The translations under genes were made by a program, and so were the position numbers. The notes beneath the pieces are model-generated. The model was not told the origin of the DNA. It did no database searches and saw only the letters and a program-made list of their open reading frames with translations. Below, piece after piece: positions 6,184 to 13,629 of a stretch of 14,115 nt of DNA. Source of the DNA: an uncultured Clostridia bacterium (GTDB lineage: Bacteria > Bacillota > Clostridia > Oscillospirales > QAKW01). Each line of letters starts with the position of its first letter. Positions within the stretch are counted from its first letter, which is position 1. The DNA is taken from the NCBI GenBank assembly GCA_944387905.1, contig CALXGU010000021.1:1-14115 (forward strand). The letters run 5' to 3'.

Positions 6184-6370
6184 AACCTGCGGTGTGCGTT
6201 GACTGTTTATTTTAAGCCTACATTATTTATACGGGAATGATGCTCGAAACCTTGTGTGCAAGCCGCGCCGGCATTTGCCTGACACGGAAGCCTGTGATAG
6301 GGGACGGCGAACTCCCACCTGTGGTTTTCGCAGGGATTAAAGTTTACGGTTGACGGCATACGCGGGGATA
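6184..6370 (+). ncRNA. ssrS: 6S RNA (SsrS), regulator of the housekeeping RNA polymerase holoenzyme
   Basis: 6S RNA mimics an open promoter, sequesters sigma-70/A-type holoenzyme in stationary phase and templates short product RNAs. The ~245-nt gap 6170-6417 has no ORF but a long closing stem. CCTGCG (6186-6191) pairs with CGCGGG near 6361-6366, and TGTGC (6193-6197) pairs with GCATA near 6357-6361; pairing continues inward (TTGAC near 6199-6203 with GTTGA near 6349-6353, using wobbles). Inside are two unpaired AT-rich sides (about 6206-6231 and 6333-6346), as in the 6S central bubble. An inner stem CGAAACC (6245-6251) / GGTTTTCG (6323-6330) continues into a GC-rich apical part. The GGTGTGCG...GACGGCAT ends resemble the conserved GAUGUUCG...GGCAUC ends of known 6S RNAs. 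Size, about 185 nt, fits. Exact ends are approximate. Confidence 0.8.
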
Positions 6371-6378
6371 CACTGATT

Positions 6379-6410
6379 ATTACGGCTGTCGCTTGCGGCA
6401 GCCGTAATTT
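6379..6410 (+). terminator. Rho-independent terminator after the 6S RNA
   Basis: A 13-bp stem (6379-6391 with 6396-6408, outer arm ATTACGGCTGTCG, one G-T wobble) closes a CTTG tetraloop. The T-tail is short (TTT then ATGATTT). It lies only 7 nt before the tcdA start codon, so tcdA depends on read-through or an unseen promoter. Confidence 0.8.
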
Positions 6411-6417
6411 ATGATTT

Positions 6418-7131
6418 ATGGATATGGAAATATTTACTCGTACAAAACTGCTTATCGGCAGTGCTGCTCTTGAAAAACTTAAAAACAGTCATGTGGTGAT
6501 ATGCGGCTGCGGCGGAGTCGGGTCGTATTCACTGGAGGCGTTGGCGCGCGCAGGCGTCGGGCAAATAACGGTAATTGATTCTGACCGTATTGACAAAAGT
6601 AATATCAACAGACAGATAATTGCCACAGCCGATACTATCGGCTTGTTTAAAACTCAAGCCGCACAGGAGCGGGCGCTGTCTATAAACCCTGATATTAAAT
6701 TCAATGCCGTCAATGCTTTTCTTGACTCGGACAATACGGCGGATATAATAAGCAAAAACGCGGATTTTATTATAGACGCCGTTGACTTTGTGCCGGCGAA
6801 AACGGCGCTCGCTCTGTTTTCGCAAAACACATCTGTTTCTCTTATTTCCTGTCTCGGCACAGGAAACAGAACAGACGCCACAAAATTTGAAATTTGTGAT
6901 ATCTACAAGACTGATACCTGTCCACTTGCGCGCAAAATGAGATACGAACTCAGACGCGCCGGAGTAAAAAAACTTACCGTTTTATATTCAAAAGCCAAAA
7001 CTGTAAAAGCATACTCTGGCAGCGTAAACGGTGATAGTACAGTCGGATCCATTTCATATGTTCCGTCGGTTGCGGGACTTCTTATAGCGCAGTATGTAAT
7101 AACGACACTTATCGGAGACACCAATATATGA
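6418..7131 (+). CDS. tcdA: TcdA, tRNA threonylcarbamoyladenosine dehydratase (cyclic t6A synthesis)
   Basis: TcdA (ThiF/MoeB/E1-like fold) uses ATP to dehydrate t6A37 to cyclic t6A37 in ANN-decoding tRNAs. Seen: FTRTKLLIGSAALEKLKNSHV at the start; nucleotide loop GCGGVG (30-35); IDSDRIDKSNINRQI (53-67), where the Asp and Arg contact ATP; IIDAVDFVPAK (118-128); and TCPLARKMRYELRR (167-180), the family's Cys-Pro-Leu-Ala-Arg signature. The end, STVGSISYVPSVAGLLIAQ, matches the family. Length 237 aa is near normal. ATG codons at 6418 and 6424 are both possible; neither has a visible SD, because the 6S terminator stem ends 9 nt upstream. Its stop overlaps the trmB start (ATGA), so the two are coupled. 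In E. coli this enzyme works with the CsdA desulfurase; a link to the desulfurase at 634-1749 is only inference. Confidence 0.93.
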   Translation: MDMEIFTRTKLLIGSAALEKLKNSHVVICGCGGVGSYSLEALARAGVGQITVIDSDRIDKSNINRQIIATADTIGLFKTQAAQERALSINPDIKFNAVNAFLDSDNTADIISKNADFIIDAVDFVPAKTALALFSQNTSVSLISCLGTGNRTDATKFEICDIYKTDTCPLARKMRYELRRAGVKKLTVLYSKAKTVKAYSGSVNGDSTVGSISYVPSVAGLLIAQYVITTLIGDTNI

Positions 7132-7793
7132 GACTGAGAAGAAAAAAGAACAGAGACATACGTTTTGAAAGATGCATAGACCTGACTCTCGAGCCCAATT
7201 CAGAACTTAAAAATCAATTTTACAATATTTTTGATAAAAACAAGGCTACTGAAATAGAAATAGGATCGGGCAAAGGCGGTTTCATAACACAGCTTGCAAA
7301 AACATTGCCCGAAAATAATTTTATATCCGTAGAACGCGTCAAAGACTGTATTTTGATGGGAATGGAGAAGGCGAAAAGCGCAGGCCTTCAAAACATTCGT
7401 TTTCTTTGCGCTGATGCGGAAATACTAACAGAAATACTTCCGTCCGGCTGCGCTGACGTGATTTATATAAATTTCTGCGATCCATGGCCCAAATCCGCGC
7501 ACGCAAAAAGACGGCTTACTCACAGGCGCATGATCAGACATTATCTTCCGCTTTTGAAAACCGGCGGAGAAATACGATTTAAAACCGACAATGACGGTTT
7601 ATTTGAATTTTCTCTGCAGGAACTATCGGATATCGGTTTTGAGCTCAGCGATATCACTTTTGATCTTCACTCTACAGATACGTTCAACATACTGACAGAA
7701 TACGAAAAACGCTTTTCCCAAATGGGAGTAAAGATCAAGCGCCTTGTGGCAAGGCCGACAGACAAGACCTATCAAATGATATCAAAACTTTGA
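7128..7793 (+). CDS. trmB: TrmB, tRNA (guanine-46-N7)-methyltransferase
   Basis: TrmB uses S-adenosylmethionine to make m7G46 in the variable loop of tRNA. Seen in order: an N-terminal basic MRLRRKKN; SAM motif I EIGSGKGGF (44-52); ERVKDC with the ribose-binding acidic position; the family signature INFCDPWPKSAHAKRRLT (114-131); FKTDN (151-155); and TEYEKRFSQMG (190-200), which carries the catalytic/tRNA-contact region. Length 221 aa is typical of Firmicutes. The ATG overlaps the tcdA stop by 4 nt, so translation is probably coupled and no separate promoter is expected. There is no clear terminator after the gene; the next gene, 76 nt on, has its own promoter. Confidence 0.97.
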   Translation: MRLRRKKNRDIRFERCIDLTLEPNSELKNQFYNIFDKNKATEIEIGSGKGGFITQLAKTLPENNFISVERVKDCILMGMEKAKSAGLQNIRFLCADAEILTEILPSGCADVIYINFCDPWPKSAHAKRRLTHRRMIRHYLPLLKTGGEIRFKTDNDGLFEFSLQELSDIGFELSDITFDLHSTDTFNILTEYEKRFSQMGVKIKRLVARPTDKTYQMISKL

Positions 7794-7813
7794 TTTATTA
7801 CATATTTAACCAT

Positions 7814-7842
7814 TTGACCGATAGCTGCACGCATGATAAAAT
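7814..7842 (+). promoter_or_regulatory. Promoter of the GH26-like/SLH gene
   Basis: -35 TTGACC (7814-7819), a 17-nt spacer and -10 TAAAAT (7837-7842), with an upstream TGA giving an extended -10 (TG one base before the hexamer). It is followed by GGAGG (7859-7863) and ATG at 7870. Confidence 0.75.
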
Positions 7843-7869
7843 AAATCCAGCAAAACACGGAGGAAATTA

Positions 7870-10038
7870 ATGAACAAAAAACTATTATCTTTTATAATGA
7901 CTTTTCTATTGATTATCACATCGTTTTCAAATATCGTCCGCGCAGAGAGCTACTGGGACGTATACGATGATTATATACAGGCTCTTGACAGCAACGATTC
8001 TAAAAGTATAATCGCATGCGTCAAGCGCATAGAGGCTGTCTATCCCTCACCGTCAAACGAAACCGAATACAGCCGTCTGGCATACGCTACAGACCGTGCT
8101 GCGCTGGAATATGAAAAATCCGGCTATTATACGCAGGCGTGTGAATATTACAATAAAGCTCTTGTATGCTTTAAATGGCTTAACGATAACGGTACCGATT
8201 ACGTTGACAAAATCAAGATGCTTGAGGGTATTATCGACCACACCGAAGGCATATTTGAAGTATACACCGAATCGGACACTCTCAGCGACGCAGGATATTT
8301 CGGACAGATCAACGAGCCTGAAAGTGAATTCGGCACATATTACGGTATGTGCAGCGATTACATAGACGGAAATCAAAGTGCCAAGCTTGTTTATGTTCAG
8401 TTTTTTACCGAAGACATAAGCTGGTTTGACTGGCAGCTGCCGCCCAACCAAAACGATATAGTGGAAATAGGCTGGAATGTGCCCAATGAGACTTATGAAG
8501 ATCTGGCGCAGGTATGCGATGAGCAAACCGATGAATATATTTTAAGAAACGTTAAGTGGCTCGCCTCCCAGAACTATAAATTTATAATCCGTTTCGGAGC
8601 TGAGGTCAACTGCTGGACAGATCTTGATAATTATCCTTCAGATAAAGGGAAAACGCAGTTTACTGATATGTTTAAGCGCGCCTTTGCAAAGGTCGCGGAT
8701 TATGTTCATAAATATGCGCCCAACTGCGCTATGATGTTTTCTCCCAACGATATTTCTAACTGGTATTATACAGCAGAGGATTTTTATCCGGGCGATGAAT
8801 ATGTGGACTGGATAGGCATGTCATCATACTGCAATATTTCCTCCATCGCTTCGGGAGAAACGGGAAACCAGACTGACGCCTGGTACTGCCGCGGCGTATA
8901 TGAAAATCAGCTCATACGCATCAAAAAAATCGTTGATCAGTTCAATGACCGCAAGCCTATTGCCATAAGTGAATGCGGTTTTGCATATGAGGACCCCCTC
9001 GGAGTACAGAATATAGAGCACGCAATTCAGGCTCTGAATTATTTTTATACATATGTCAACATGGTCTATCCGCAGATAAGGGCTGTTTTTTACTTCAATG
9101 CCGATTTCGGCGGCACATGTTTTTCCTTGAAAGGCAATCAGGACATGTATAATGAATATATCAGCACTGTCAATAAAAATGTATCTATGCAAAAGACCAC
9201 TCAGACAAGCGGACAAAACTACATAAAACTTGCCAATCTCAATGAAGACACAAATCAGATAAGCCTTTATACCTGTCTTTACTATCCGGGAGCTGCCGGA
9301 AATGTCAGCTATGAGCTGGACGGAGAAGAGATATATTCCTCGTACAGCTATCCGTATAAATGCGTGATACCGCGCCCTTCAGCCGGATTTCATACTCTTA
9401 CTGTCACCGCCAGAGCAGCAAATACGGTAAAAACAAAAAACTATGCTATAACTGTTACAGACACCGGAAATATCGAGGTCACCGAATCAATAATGACTGA
9501 CGTGCCGGCCTCAAGCTGGGCTTTTGAATCGATATCATACGTTGTAAAGCACGATATGTTCAACGGCATGACCGAAAACACCTTCGAGCCTAAAACAAAT
9601 CTGACCCGCGCAATGCTGATAACAGTAATTGCAAGACCTGAGGGCGTGGAAGAAAACAAATACTGTACCACAAAATTTGCTGACGTTAAAACAGGCAAAT
9701 ACTATACCGGCTATATAAAATGGGCGAGCGACAATGATATCATAAACGGAATAAGTACGAATGAATTTGCTCCCGAACAGCCTATAACCCGACAGCAGAC
9801 AGCGGCTGTTCTATTCAGATATGCAAACTTTAAGGGCTTTGACACATCCGGCAGAAATGATCTGAGCGGATACACCGACAAAAATCAAATCTCAGATTAC
9901 GCCGAATCCGCCATGCAGTGGGCTAACAGCGCAGGCCTTATAAGCGGAAGGACGCCTGTGACGCTTGAACCGAGAGGTTTTGCCACACGCGCCGAAATCG
10001 CTAAAATAATGATGGTATTTGATAAAACGTATAATTAA
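7870..10038 (+). CDS. Secreted GH26-like glycoside hydrolase with three C-terminal SLH domains
   Basis: This is a 722-aa exported, wall-attached protein. Domains: a signal peptide (1-25, likely cut at VRA/ES); a helical TPR-like stretch (about 27-115, with YYTQACEYYNKAL); a TIM-barrel hydrolase region (about 135-430); a beta-rich Ig-like module (about 450-535, LTVTARAANTVKTKNYAITV); and SLH repeats at about 544-590, 603-650 and 668-718, with TRAMLI, TRQQTAAVLF and TRAEIAKIM. The barrel has GH26-like hallmarks: IIRFGAEVN with Glu245 as probable acid/base, VDWIGMSSY, and ISECGF with Glu368 as probable nucleophile. Odd: GH26 beta-mannanases normally have His before the acid/base Glu; here it is Ala244. 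The substrate is therefore open (mannan, mixed-linkage glucan or the cell's own wall polymer). SLH domains bind secondary wall polymers and would hold it at the surface. It is monocistronic with its own promoter and terminator. Confidence 0.85.
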   Translation: MNKKLLSFIMTFLLIITSFSNIVRAESYWDVYDDYIQALDSNDSKSIIACVKRIEAVYPSPSNETEYSRLAYATDRAALEYEKSGYYTQACEYYNKALVCFKWLNDNGTDYVDKIKMLEGIIDHTEGIFEVYTESDTLSDAGYFGQINEPESEFGTYYGMCSDYIDGNQSAKLVYVQFFTEDISWFDWQLPPNQNDIVEIGWNVPNETYEDLAQVCDEQTDEYILRNVKWLASQNYKFIIRFGAEVNCWTDLDNYPSDKGKTQFTDMFKRAFAKVADYVHKYAPNCAMMFSPNDISNWYYTAEDFYPGDEYVDWIGMSSYCNISSIASGETGNQTDAWYCRGVYENQLIRIKKIVDQFNDRKPIAISECGFAYEDPLGVQNIEHAIQALNYFYTYVNMVYPQIRAVFYFNADFGGTCFSLKGNQDMYNEYISTVNKNVSMQKTTQTSGQNYIKLANLNEDTNQISLYTCLYYPGAAGNVSYELDGEEIYSSYSYPYKCVIPRPSAGFHTLTVTARAANTVKTKNYAITVTDTGNIEVTESIMTDVPASSWAFESISYVVKHDMFNGMTENTFEPKTNLTRAMLITVIARPEGVEENKYCTTKFADVKTGKYYTGYIKWASDNDIINGISTNEFAPEQPITRQQTAAVLFRYANFKGFDTSGRNDLSGYTDKNQISDYAESAMQWANSAGLISGRTPVTLEPRGFATRAEIAKIMMVFDKTYN

Positions 10039-10058
10039 ATAAAGATCCTAATAAAAAT

Positions 10059-10090
10059 AAAGGTCCTCACTTCAAAGTGAGGACCTTTTT
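10059..10090. terminator. Bidirectional terminator between the SLH gene and htpG
   Basis: Perfect arms AAAGGTCCTCACTT (10059-10072) and AAGTGAGGACCTTT (10075-10088) are followed by T-run 10086-10090 on the plus strand. The preceding A-rich run gives TTTATTTTTATT on the minus strand. The innermost pairs must open to form the loop. It lies 21 nt after the SLH gene stop and about 50 nt beyond the htpG stop. Confidence 0.93.
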
Positions 10091-10141
10091 GCATGACAGT
10101 ATTGCATACAAAGCTTTTATCGGCGCAATTTTACCTGATTA

Positions 10142-12028
10142 TCAAGAAATGAGATTGCATATAAGTCCCGCAAGCTCTGTCGGATTTTCAACCGACAGTC
10201 CGCCTATGAGTCTTGCCTGAGCATAAAGTATCTTTGCATACTCGCAAAGTTTGTCCCTGTCGCTTCCGTACAGCTCTTTGAGCTTAAGAGCTATCGGATG
10301 GTCTTCGTTTATTTCCAATACCGCCGCGGCCTTTACCTGAGATGACGCATTACCCGGCATCTTTTCAAGCACTTTTTCCATTTCAAGCGATACATCACCC
10401 TGGCTTACAAGACAGACCGGATGATTTTTAAGTGTTTTTGTAAAGCGTACAGCATTTACACTGTCGCCCAGAGCATCTTTCATACACTTAAACATATCCT
10501 CATACTGACGGTTTTCTTCTTCCAGATCCTTTTTATCCTGTTCGGATAACAGATCTATATCAGAGTCACAGACGTTGGCAAATTCCTTCTCATCGTAGCT
10601 CATAAGCATTTTCAAGGCAAATTCGTCCACATCGTCTGTGAGATACAGTACCTGATATCCCTTATCCTTAACTGACTCTACCTGAGGCAGCATATCTATC
10701 TTATCTACGCTCTCACCTGCGGCATAATATATCTTCTTCTGCTCAGGCAGCATGGATTCAGTATATTCCTTGAGCGTGACATATTTCTTTTCTGACGAAG
10801 ATACAAACATGACAAGATCTTTAAGCACATCCTTATGCGTGCCGTAATCTGAATAAAGCCCGTATTTGAGCTGTATCCCGAACACTTTGAAAAACTCCTC
10901 GTACTTTTCCCGCTCGTTTTCAAGCATTTTTGCCAGTTCGTTTTTTATCTTCTTTTCTATATTTTTGGCAATATTCTTAAGCTGGGCGTCATGCTGAAGA
11001 GTTTCTCTTGAAATATTCAGAGAAAGATCTGCGCTGTCTGCCACGCCGCGTACAAAGCTGAAATAATCAGGCAGCAGATCCGCGCACTTGTCCATTATCA
11101 GCACGCCGCTCGAATACAGCTGCAGCCCCTTTTCAAAGTCCTTGGTATAATAATCAAACGGTGCGTGTTTGGGTATAAACAGCAGAACATCGCTTGATGT
11201 CACACCCTCAAATTTTGCGTGTATTATTTTCAGAGGAGAATCATAATCAAAAAATTTCTCTCTGTAAAATCCCTCGTATTCTTCAGGGGTACATTCTGCG
11301 GGTTGTTTTTTCCAGATAGGTATCATGCTGTTGAGGGTCTCAGTCTCAATTACCGTTTCATACTCCCCGTCTTTGCCGTCTTTAGGCACGCTCTTTTCCA
11401 TATCCATTTTTATCGGATAACGCAGATAATCAGAATATTTTTTCACAAGCGCGCGTATACGGTATTTATCAAGAAACTCACTGTAATTTTCATTTTCGGC
11501 GTCCTGTTTGATATGAAGCGTTATAACGGTACCGCAGCTGTCTTTGTCCGCTTCCGTAACAGTATACCCGTCAATACCCGAGGATTTCCATTCATAAGCC
11601 GTATCGCTTCCGTACGCCCGGCTCAGCACGCTTATACTGTCGCTGACCATGAACGCAGAATAAAATCCCACTCCGAACTGACCTATTATATCAACGTCTT
11701 CCTTCTTTTCATTTTCATTTTTAAAATCAAAAGACCCGCTTTTGGCAATGGTTCCCAGGTTGTTTTCAAGCTCCTGCATAGTCATGCCTATACCGTTGTC
11801 CTCTACTGTCAGTATCCTGTTTTCCTTATCCACAGACAGCTTTATCTCAAGGCTGTCCTTGGTGATATCGGCACTGCCGTCGGTAAGACTGCGATAATAC
11901 AATTTATCTATGGCGTCGCTTGCATTCGATAACAGCTCTCTCAAAAATATTTCCTTATGAGTATATATAGAGTTGATCATCATATCAAGAAGCTTTTTTG
12001 ACTCTGTTTTAAATTGTTTTTTAGCCAT
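10142..12028 (-). CDS. htpG: HtpG, bacterial Hsp90 molecular chaperone
   Basis: HtpG is a cytosolic homodimeric ATP-dependent chaperone. Seen: GHKL ATPase motifs FLRELLSNASDAIDKL (Glu31, Asn35, Asp38), VEDNGIGMT (Asp77, Gly79, Gly81) and IGQFGVGFYSAFMV; the middle-domain SLNISRETLQ segment that carries the ATP-contacting Arg; and a C-terminal dimerisation region. At 628 aa it is the usual full length with no gaps. Start ATG has AAAGGATGAT upstream. It is transcribed alone from an extended -10 promoter overlapped by a CIRCE operator, so HrcA repression and heat induction are expected. The upstream gene on the same strand is separated by a terminator. The long antisense frame at 11219-11932 is a shadow. 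Confidence 0.98.
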   Translation of the reverse strand: MAKKQFKTESKKLLDMMINSIYTHKEIFLRELLSNASDAIDKLYYRSLTDGSADITKDSLEIKLSVDKENRILTVEDNGIGMTMQELENNLGTIAKSGSFDFKNENEKKEDVDIIGQFGVGFYSAFMVSDSISVLSRAYGSDTAYEWKSSGIDGYTVTEADKDSCGTVITLHIKQDAENENYSEFLDKYRIRALVKKYSDYLRYPIKMDMEKSVPKDGKDGEYETVIETETLNSMIPIWKKQPAECTPEEYEGFYREKFFDYDSPLKIIHAKFEGVTSSDVLLFIPKHAPFDYYTKDFEKGLQLYSSGVLIMDKCADLLPDYFSFVRGVADSADLSLNISRETLQHDAQLKNIAKNIEKKIKNELAKMLENEREKYEEFFKVFGIQLKYGLYSDYGTHKDVLKDLVMFVSSSEKKYVTLKEYTESMLPEQKKIYYAAGESVDKIDMLPQVESVKDKGYQVLYLTDDVDEFALKMLMSYDEKEFANVCDSDIDLLSEQDKKDLEEENRQYEDMFKCMKDALGDSVNAVRFTKTLKNHPVCLVSQGDVSLEMEKVLEKMPGNASSQVKAAAVLEINEDHPIALKLKELYGSDRDKLCEYAKILYAQARLIGGLSVENPTELAGLICNLIS

Positions 12029-12053
12029 TTTATATCATCCTTTTACTTAAAAA

Positions 12054-12080
12054 TTAGCACTCGTTGTTTTTGACTGCTAA
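12054..12080 (-). promoter_or_regulatory. CIRCE element (HrcA operator) of htpG
   Basis: TTAGCACTC (12054-12062), a 9-nt spacer and GACTGCTAA (12072-12080). The consensus is TTAGCACTC-N9-GAGTGCTAA, so there is one mismatch in 18. It starts three bases beyond the htpG -10 and covers the transcription start, where bound HrcA would repress. Confidence 0.93.
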
Positions 12081-12083
12081 TAT

Positions 12084-12111
12084 ATTGTACCACTATTTTT
12101 GGATTTTGCAA
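12084..12111 (-). promoter_or_regulatory. htpG promoter
   Basis: On the minus strand, -35 TTGCAA (12111-12106), a 16-nt spacer and -10 TACAAT (12089-12084) are seen, with TGG just before the -10 (extended -10). CIRCE follows immediately. Confidence 0.8.
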
Positions 12112-12121
12112 TAGTTTTAAT

Positions 12122-12144
12122 AAAAAAAGGCAAGCTTTTGCCTT
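12122..12144 (-). terminator. Rho-independent terminator after the VTT-domain gene
   Basis: Read on the minus strand: AAGGCAA, loop AAGC, TTGCCTT, then a seven-T run (12128-12122). It starts 3 nt after the stop codon and ends about 11 nt before the htpG -35, insulating htpG from the operon upstream. Confidence 0.9.
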
Positions 12145-12146
12145 CC

Positions 12147-12839
12147 CTATTTTTGATGATGTTTTGAAATGACCCGATAAATCAAAAAACCGATAACACT
12201 AATCAAAAGCGTCGCTGCAAACACGACTATCGCGAACATATAATTCTGCATGCCCAAAGCGTTGCCGCCTATCGTTGAAGTTACGACGGACGGGAGTCGC
12301 GCCACACTCGTAATTATAGCAAAATGAGTTGTTTTTATTTTAGTTACGCCTAAAAAATATACAATTATATCTTTGGGTGTACCGGGTATCATGAAAATCA
12401 AAAAAGCTACTACTTCAAAATTTTTGGAATTTTTCAGAAAACGGAGGTTGTTTATTTTTTCTATCGGGAAAAAAAGCTCTACTACACGTATACCGAAAGT
12501 CCGCACAAAAGCAAAAATGATCATGCTGCCGACAAATCCGCCGATTATACATAAAACAGTACCCTCAAGCGCGCCGAATGCATAACCCGCGCCTATCTCA
12601 AGCGGTTCACCGGGAATAACCGCAAACACGACCTGCAACGCGACCATGCCTATAAATATCAGCTGACCGAAAAAGCCCTTTGAATCTATCCAGCTGCGGA
12701 AATTTTCCGGTTCAGAGACAAAATGCAGCATCGGTCTGCCGATAAACCAACACACTAGCACGGAAAACACTATAAAAACGACGATAGATAATATACCTAC
12801 GCCCTTTTTATGCCGCTGTACAAATTTATCCTCTGACAT
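12147..12839 (-). CDS. TVP38/TMEM64 family membrane protein (VTT / DedA-like)
   Basis: This is a 230-aa integral membrane protein with about five to six hydrophobic segments and basic ends (QRHKKG; SKHHQK). The VTT (formerly SNARE-associated) core is visible: VFAVIPGEPLEIGAGYAFGA (about 72-91), GGFVGSMIIFAFVRTFG, then FLIFMIPGTPKDIIVYFLGVTKI and a downstream RLPSVVTSTIGGN. DedA/VTT proteins are linked to lipid scrambling and, in some DedA members, undecaprenyl-phosphate recycling; which applies here is unknown. It starts 5 nt after the stop of a peptidoglycan glycosyltransferase, with only a poor SD, so translation is probably coupled. A role in returning lipid carrier for wall synthesis would fit that neighbour but is inference. 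Confidence 0.9.
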   Translation of the reverse strand: MSEDKFVQRHKKGVGILSIVVFIVFSVLVCWFIGRPMLHFVSEPENFRSWIDSKGFFGQLIFIGMVALQVVFAVIPGEPLEIGAGYAFGALEGTVLCIIGGFVGSMIIFAFVRTFGIRVVELFFPIEKINNLRFLKNSKNFEVVAFLIFMIPGTPKDIIVYFLGVTKIKTTHFAIITSVARLPSVVTSTIGGNALGMQNYMFAIVVFAATLLISVIGFLIYRVISKHHQK

Positions 12840-12844
12840 ATTTT

Positions 12845-13546
12845 TTAAGGAGCGTCACTTAAAATCCGCTCACCCTCCTTTTCATCTATATATCCGTATT
12901 TTACAAGTTTTTCGATGACCTGACGCTGTCGCTGTGCAGCAAGCTCCGGATTATTATCCAGAGAATAAACTGACGGAGCATTTGGCAGTCCCGCAAGCAT
13001 TGTGCATTCATAATCGGACAGCTCATGCGGTTCCTTGCCGTAATACCCAAGACTTGCCTCACGTATACAATAATATCCGCTGCCGAAATAAATCGTATTT
13101 ACATACAATTCTAAAATCTCATCTTTATCATACATTCGTTCAAGTCTGAGCGCCATAAACATCTCAGCTATTTTTCTGTCAAATTTTTTAGTCTGAGTGA
13201 AAAAAAGATTTTTCGCAAGCTGCTGTGTTATGGTACTTCCGCCCTCCACCAGCTTCATGCTCTTTATATCATTTATTACCGCACGCGCTATAGACACCGG
13301 GTCTACTCCCGGGTGCCAGTAAAATCTTCTGTCCTCCACAGCTATAACAGCGTCCAGATAAAGCTGAGGCAGCGAGTCGATCTTAACATAATTCTCATCG
13401 CTCTGTATTTGCTCGATAACCTGTTCCGGAGGTGTATGCTTGAGCGCATCGCGGTACATTATATAGCCCTTGGCAGTAATGAACGCAATTATGCCTATTA
13501 CTATAACGCATATTGTCAGAGCTGAATATTTCAATACTCTTTTCAT
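12845..13546 (-). CDS. Monofunctional peptidoglycan glycosyltransferase (GT51, MtgA-like)
   Basis: It polymerises lipid II into glycan strands at the outer membrane face of the cytoplasmic membrane. Seen: one N-terminal membrane anchor (about 8-25); the GT51 motif AVEDRRFYWHPGVD with catalytic Glu71 and His78; GGSTITQQLAKNLFF; the ERMYDKDEILELYVNTIYFG block holding the second conserved Glu; and AGLPNAPSVYS. The 233-aa protein ends after the GT51 fold, so there is no transpeptidase domain. It is not a truncated class A PBP by any visible break: the stop is followed directly by the next gene. Start ATG has AAGGCGGTGAT about 5 nt upstream. It is the first gene of a two-gene unit with the VTT protein. 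Confidence 0.95.
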   Translation of the reverse strand: MKRVLKYSALTICVIVIGIIAFITAKGYIMYRDALKHTPPEQVIEQIQSDENYVKIDSLPQLYLDAVIAVEDRRFYWHPGVDPVSIARAVINDIKSMKLVEGGSTITQQLAKNLFFTQTKKFDRKIAEMFMALRLERMYDKDEILELYVNTIYFGSGYYCIREASLGYYGKEPHELSDYECTMLAGLPNAPSVYSLDNNPELAAQRQRQVIEKLVKYGYIDEKEGERILSDAP

Positions 13547-13569
13547 TCTATCACCGCCTTTGTATTAAT

Positions 13570-13578
13570 AGTATAACA
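13570..13578 (-). promoter_or_regulatory. Extended -10 promoter candidate for the GT51-VTT operon
   Basis: On the minus strand TGTTATACT (13578-13570) gives a TGn-extended -10, TATACT, 23 nt before the start codon. The -35 position reads TTTAAT. A second candidate lies further upstream, with TTGACA at 13659-13654 in the loop of the fhs terminator and TATTTT at 13635-13630 (18-nt spacer). Confidence 0.45.
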
Positions 13579-13629
13579 CACGGTTTCAAAGAATTAAAGA
13601 GATTTTACCGTTTATTAAAAAATTGTAAT

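Noticed and set aside
11219..11932. 237-codon open frame on the plus strand opposite htpG
   Set aside because: Antisense to highly conserved Hsp90 coding sequence; its composition is Phe/Arg/Tyr-rich and no motif is recognisable.
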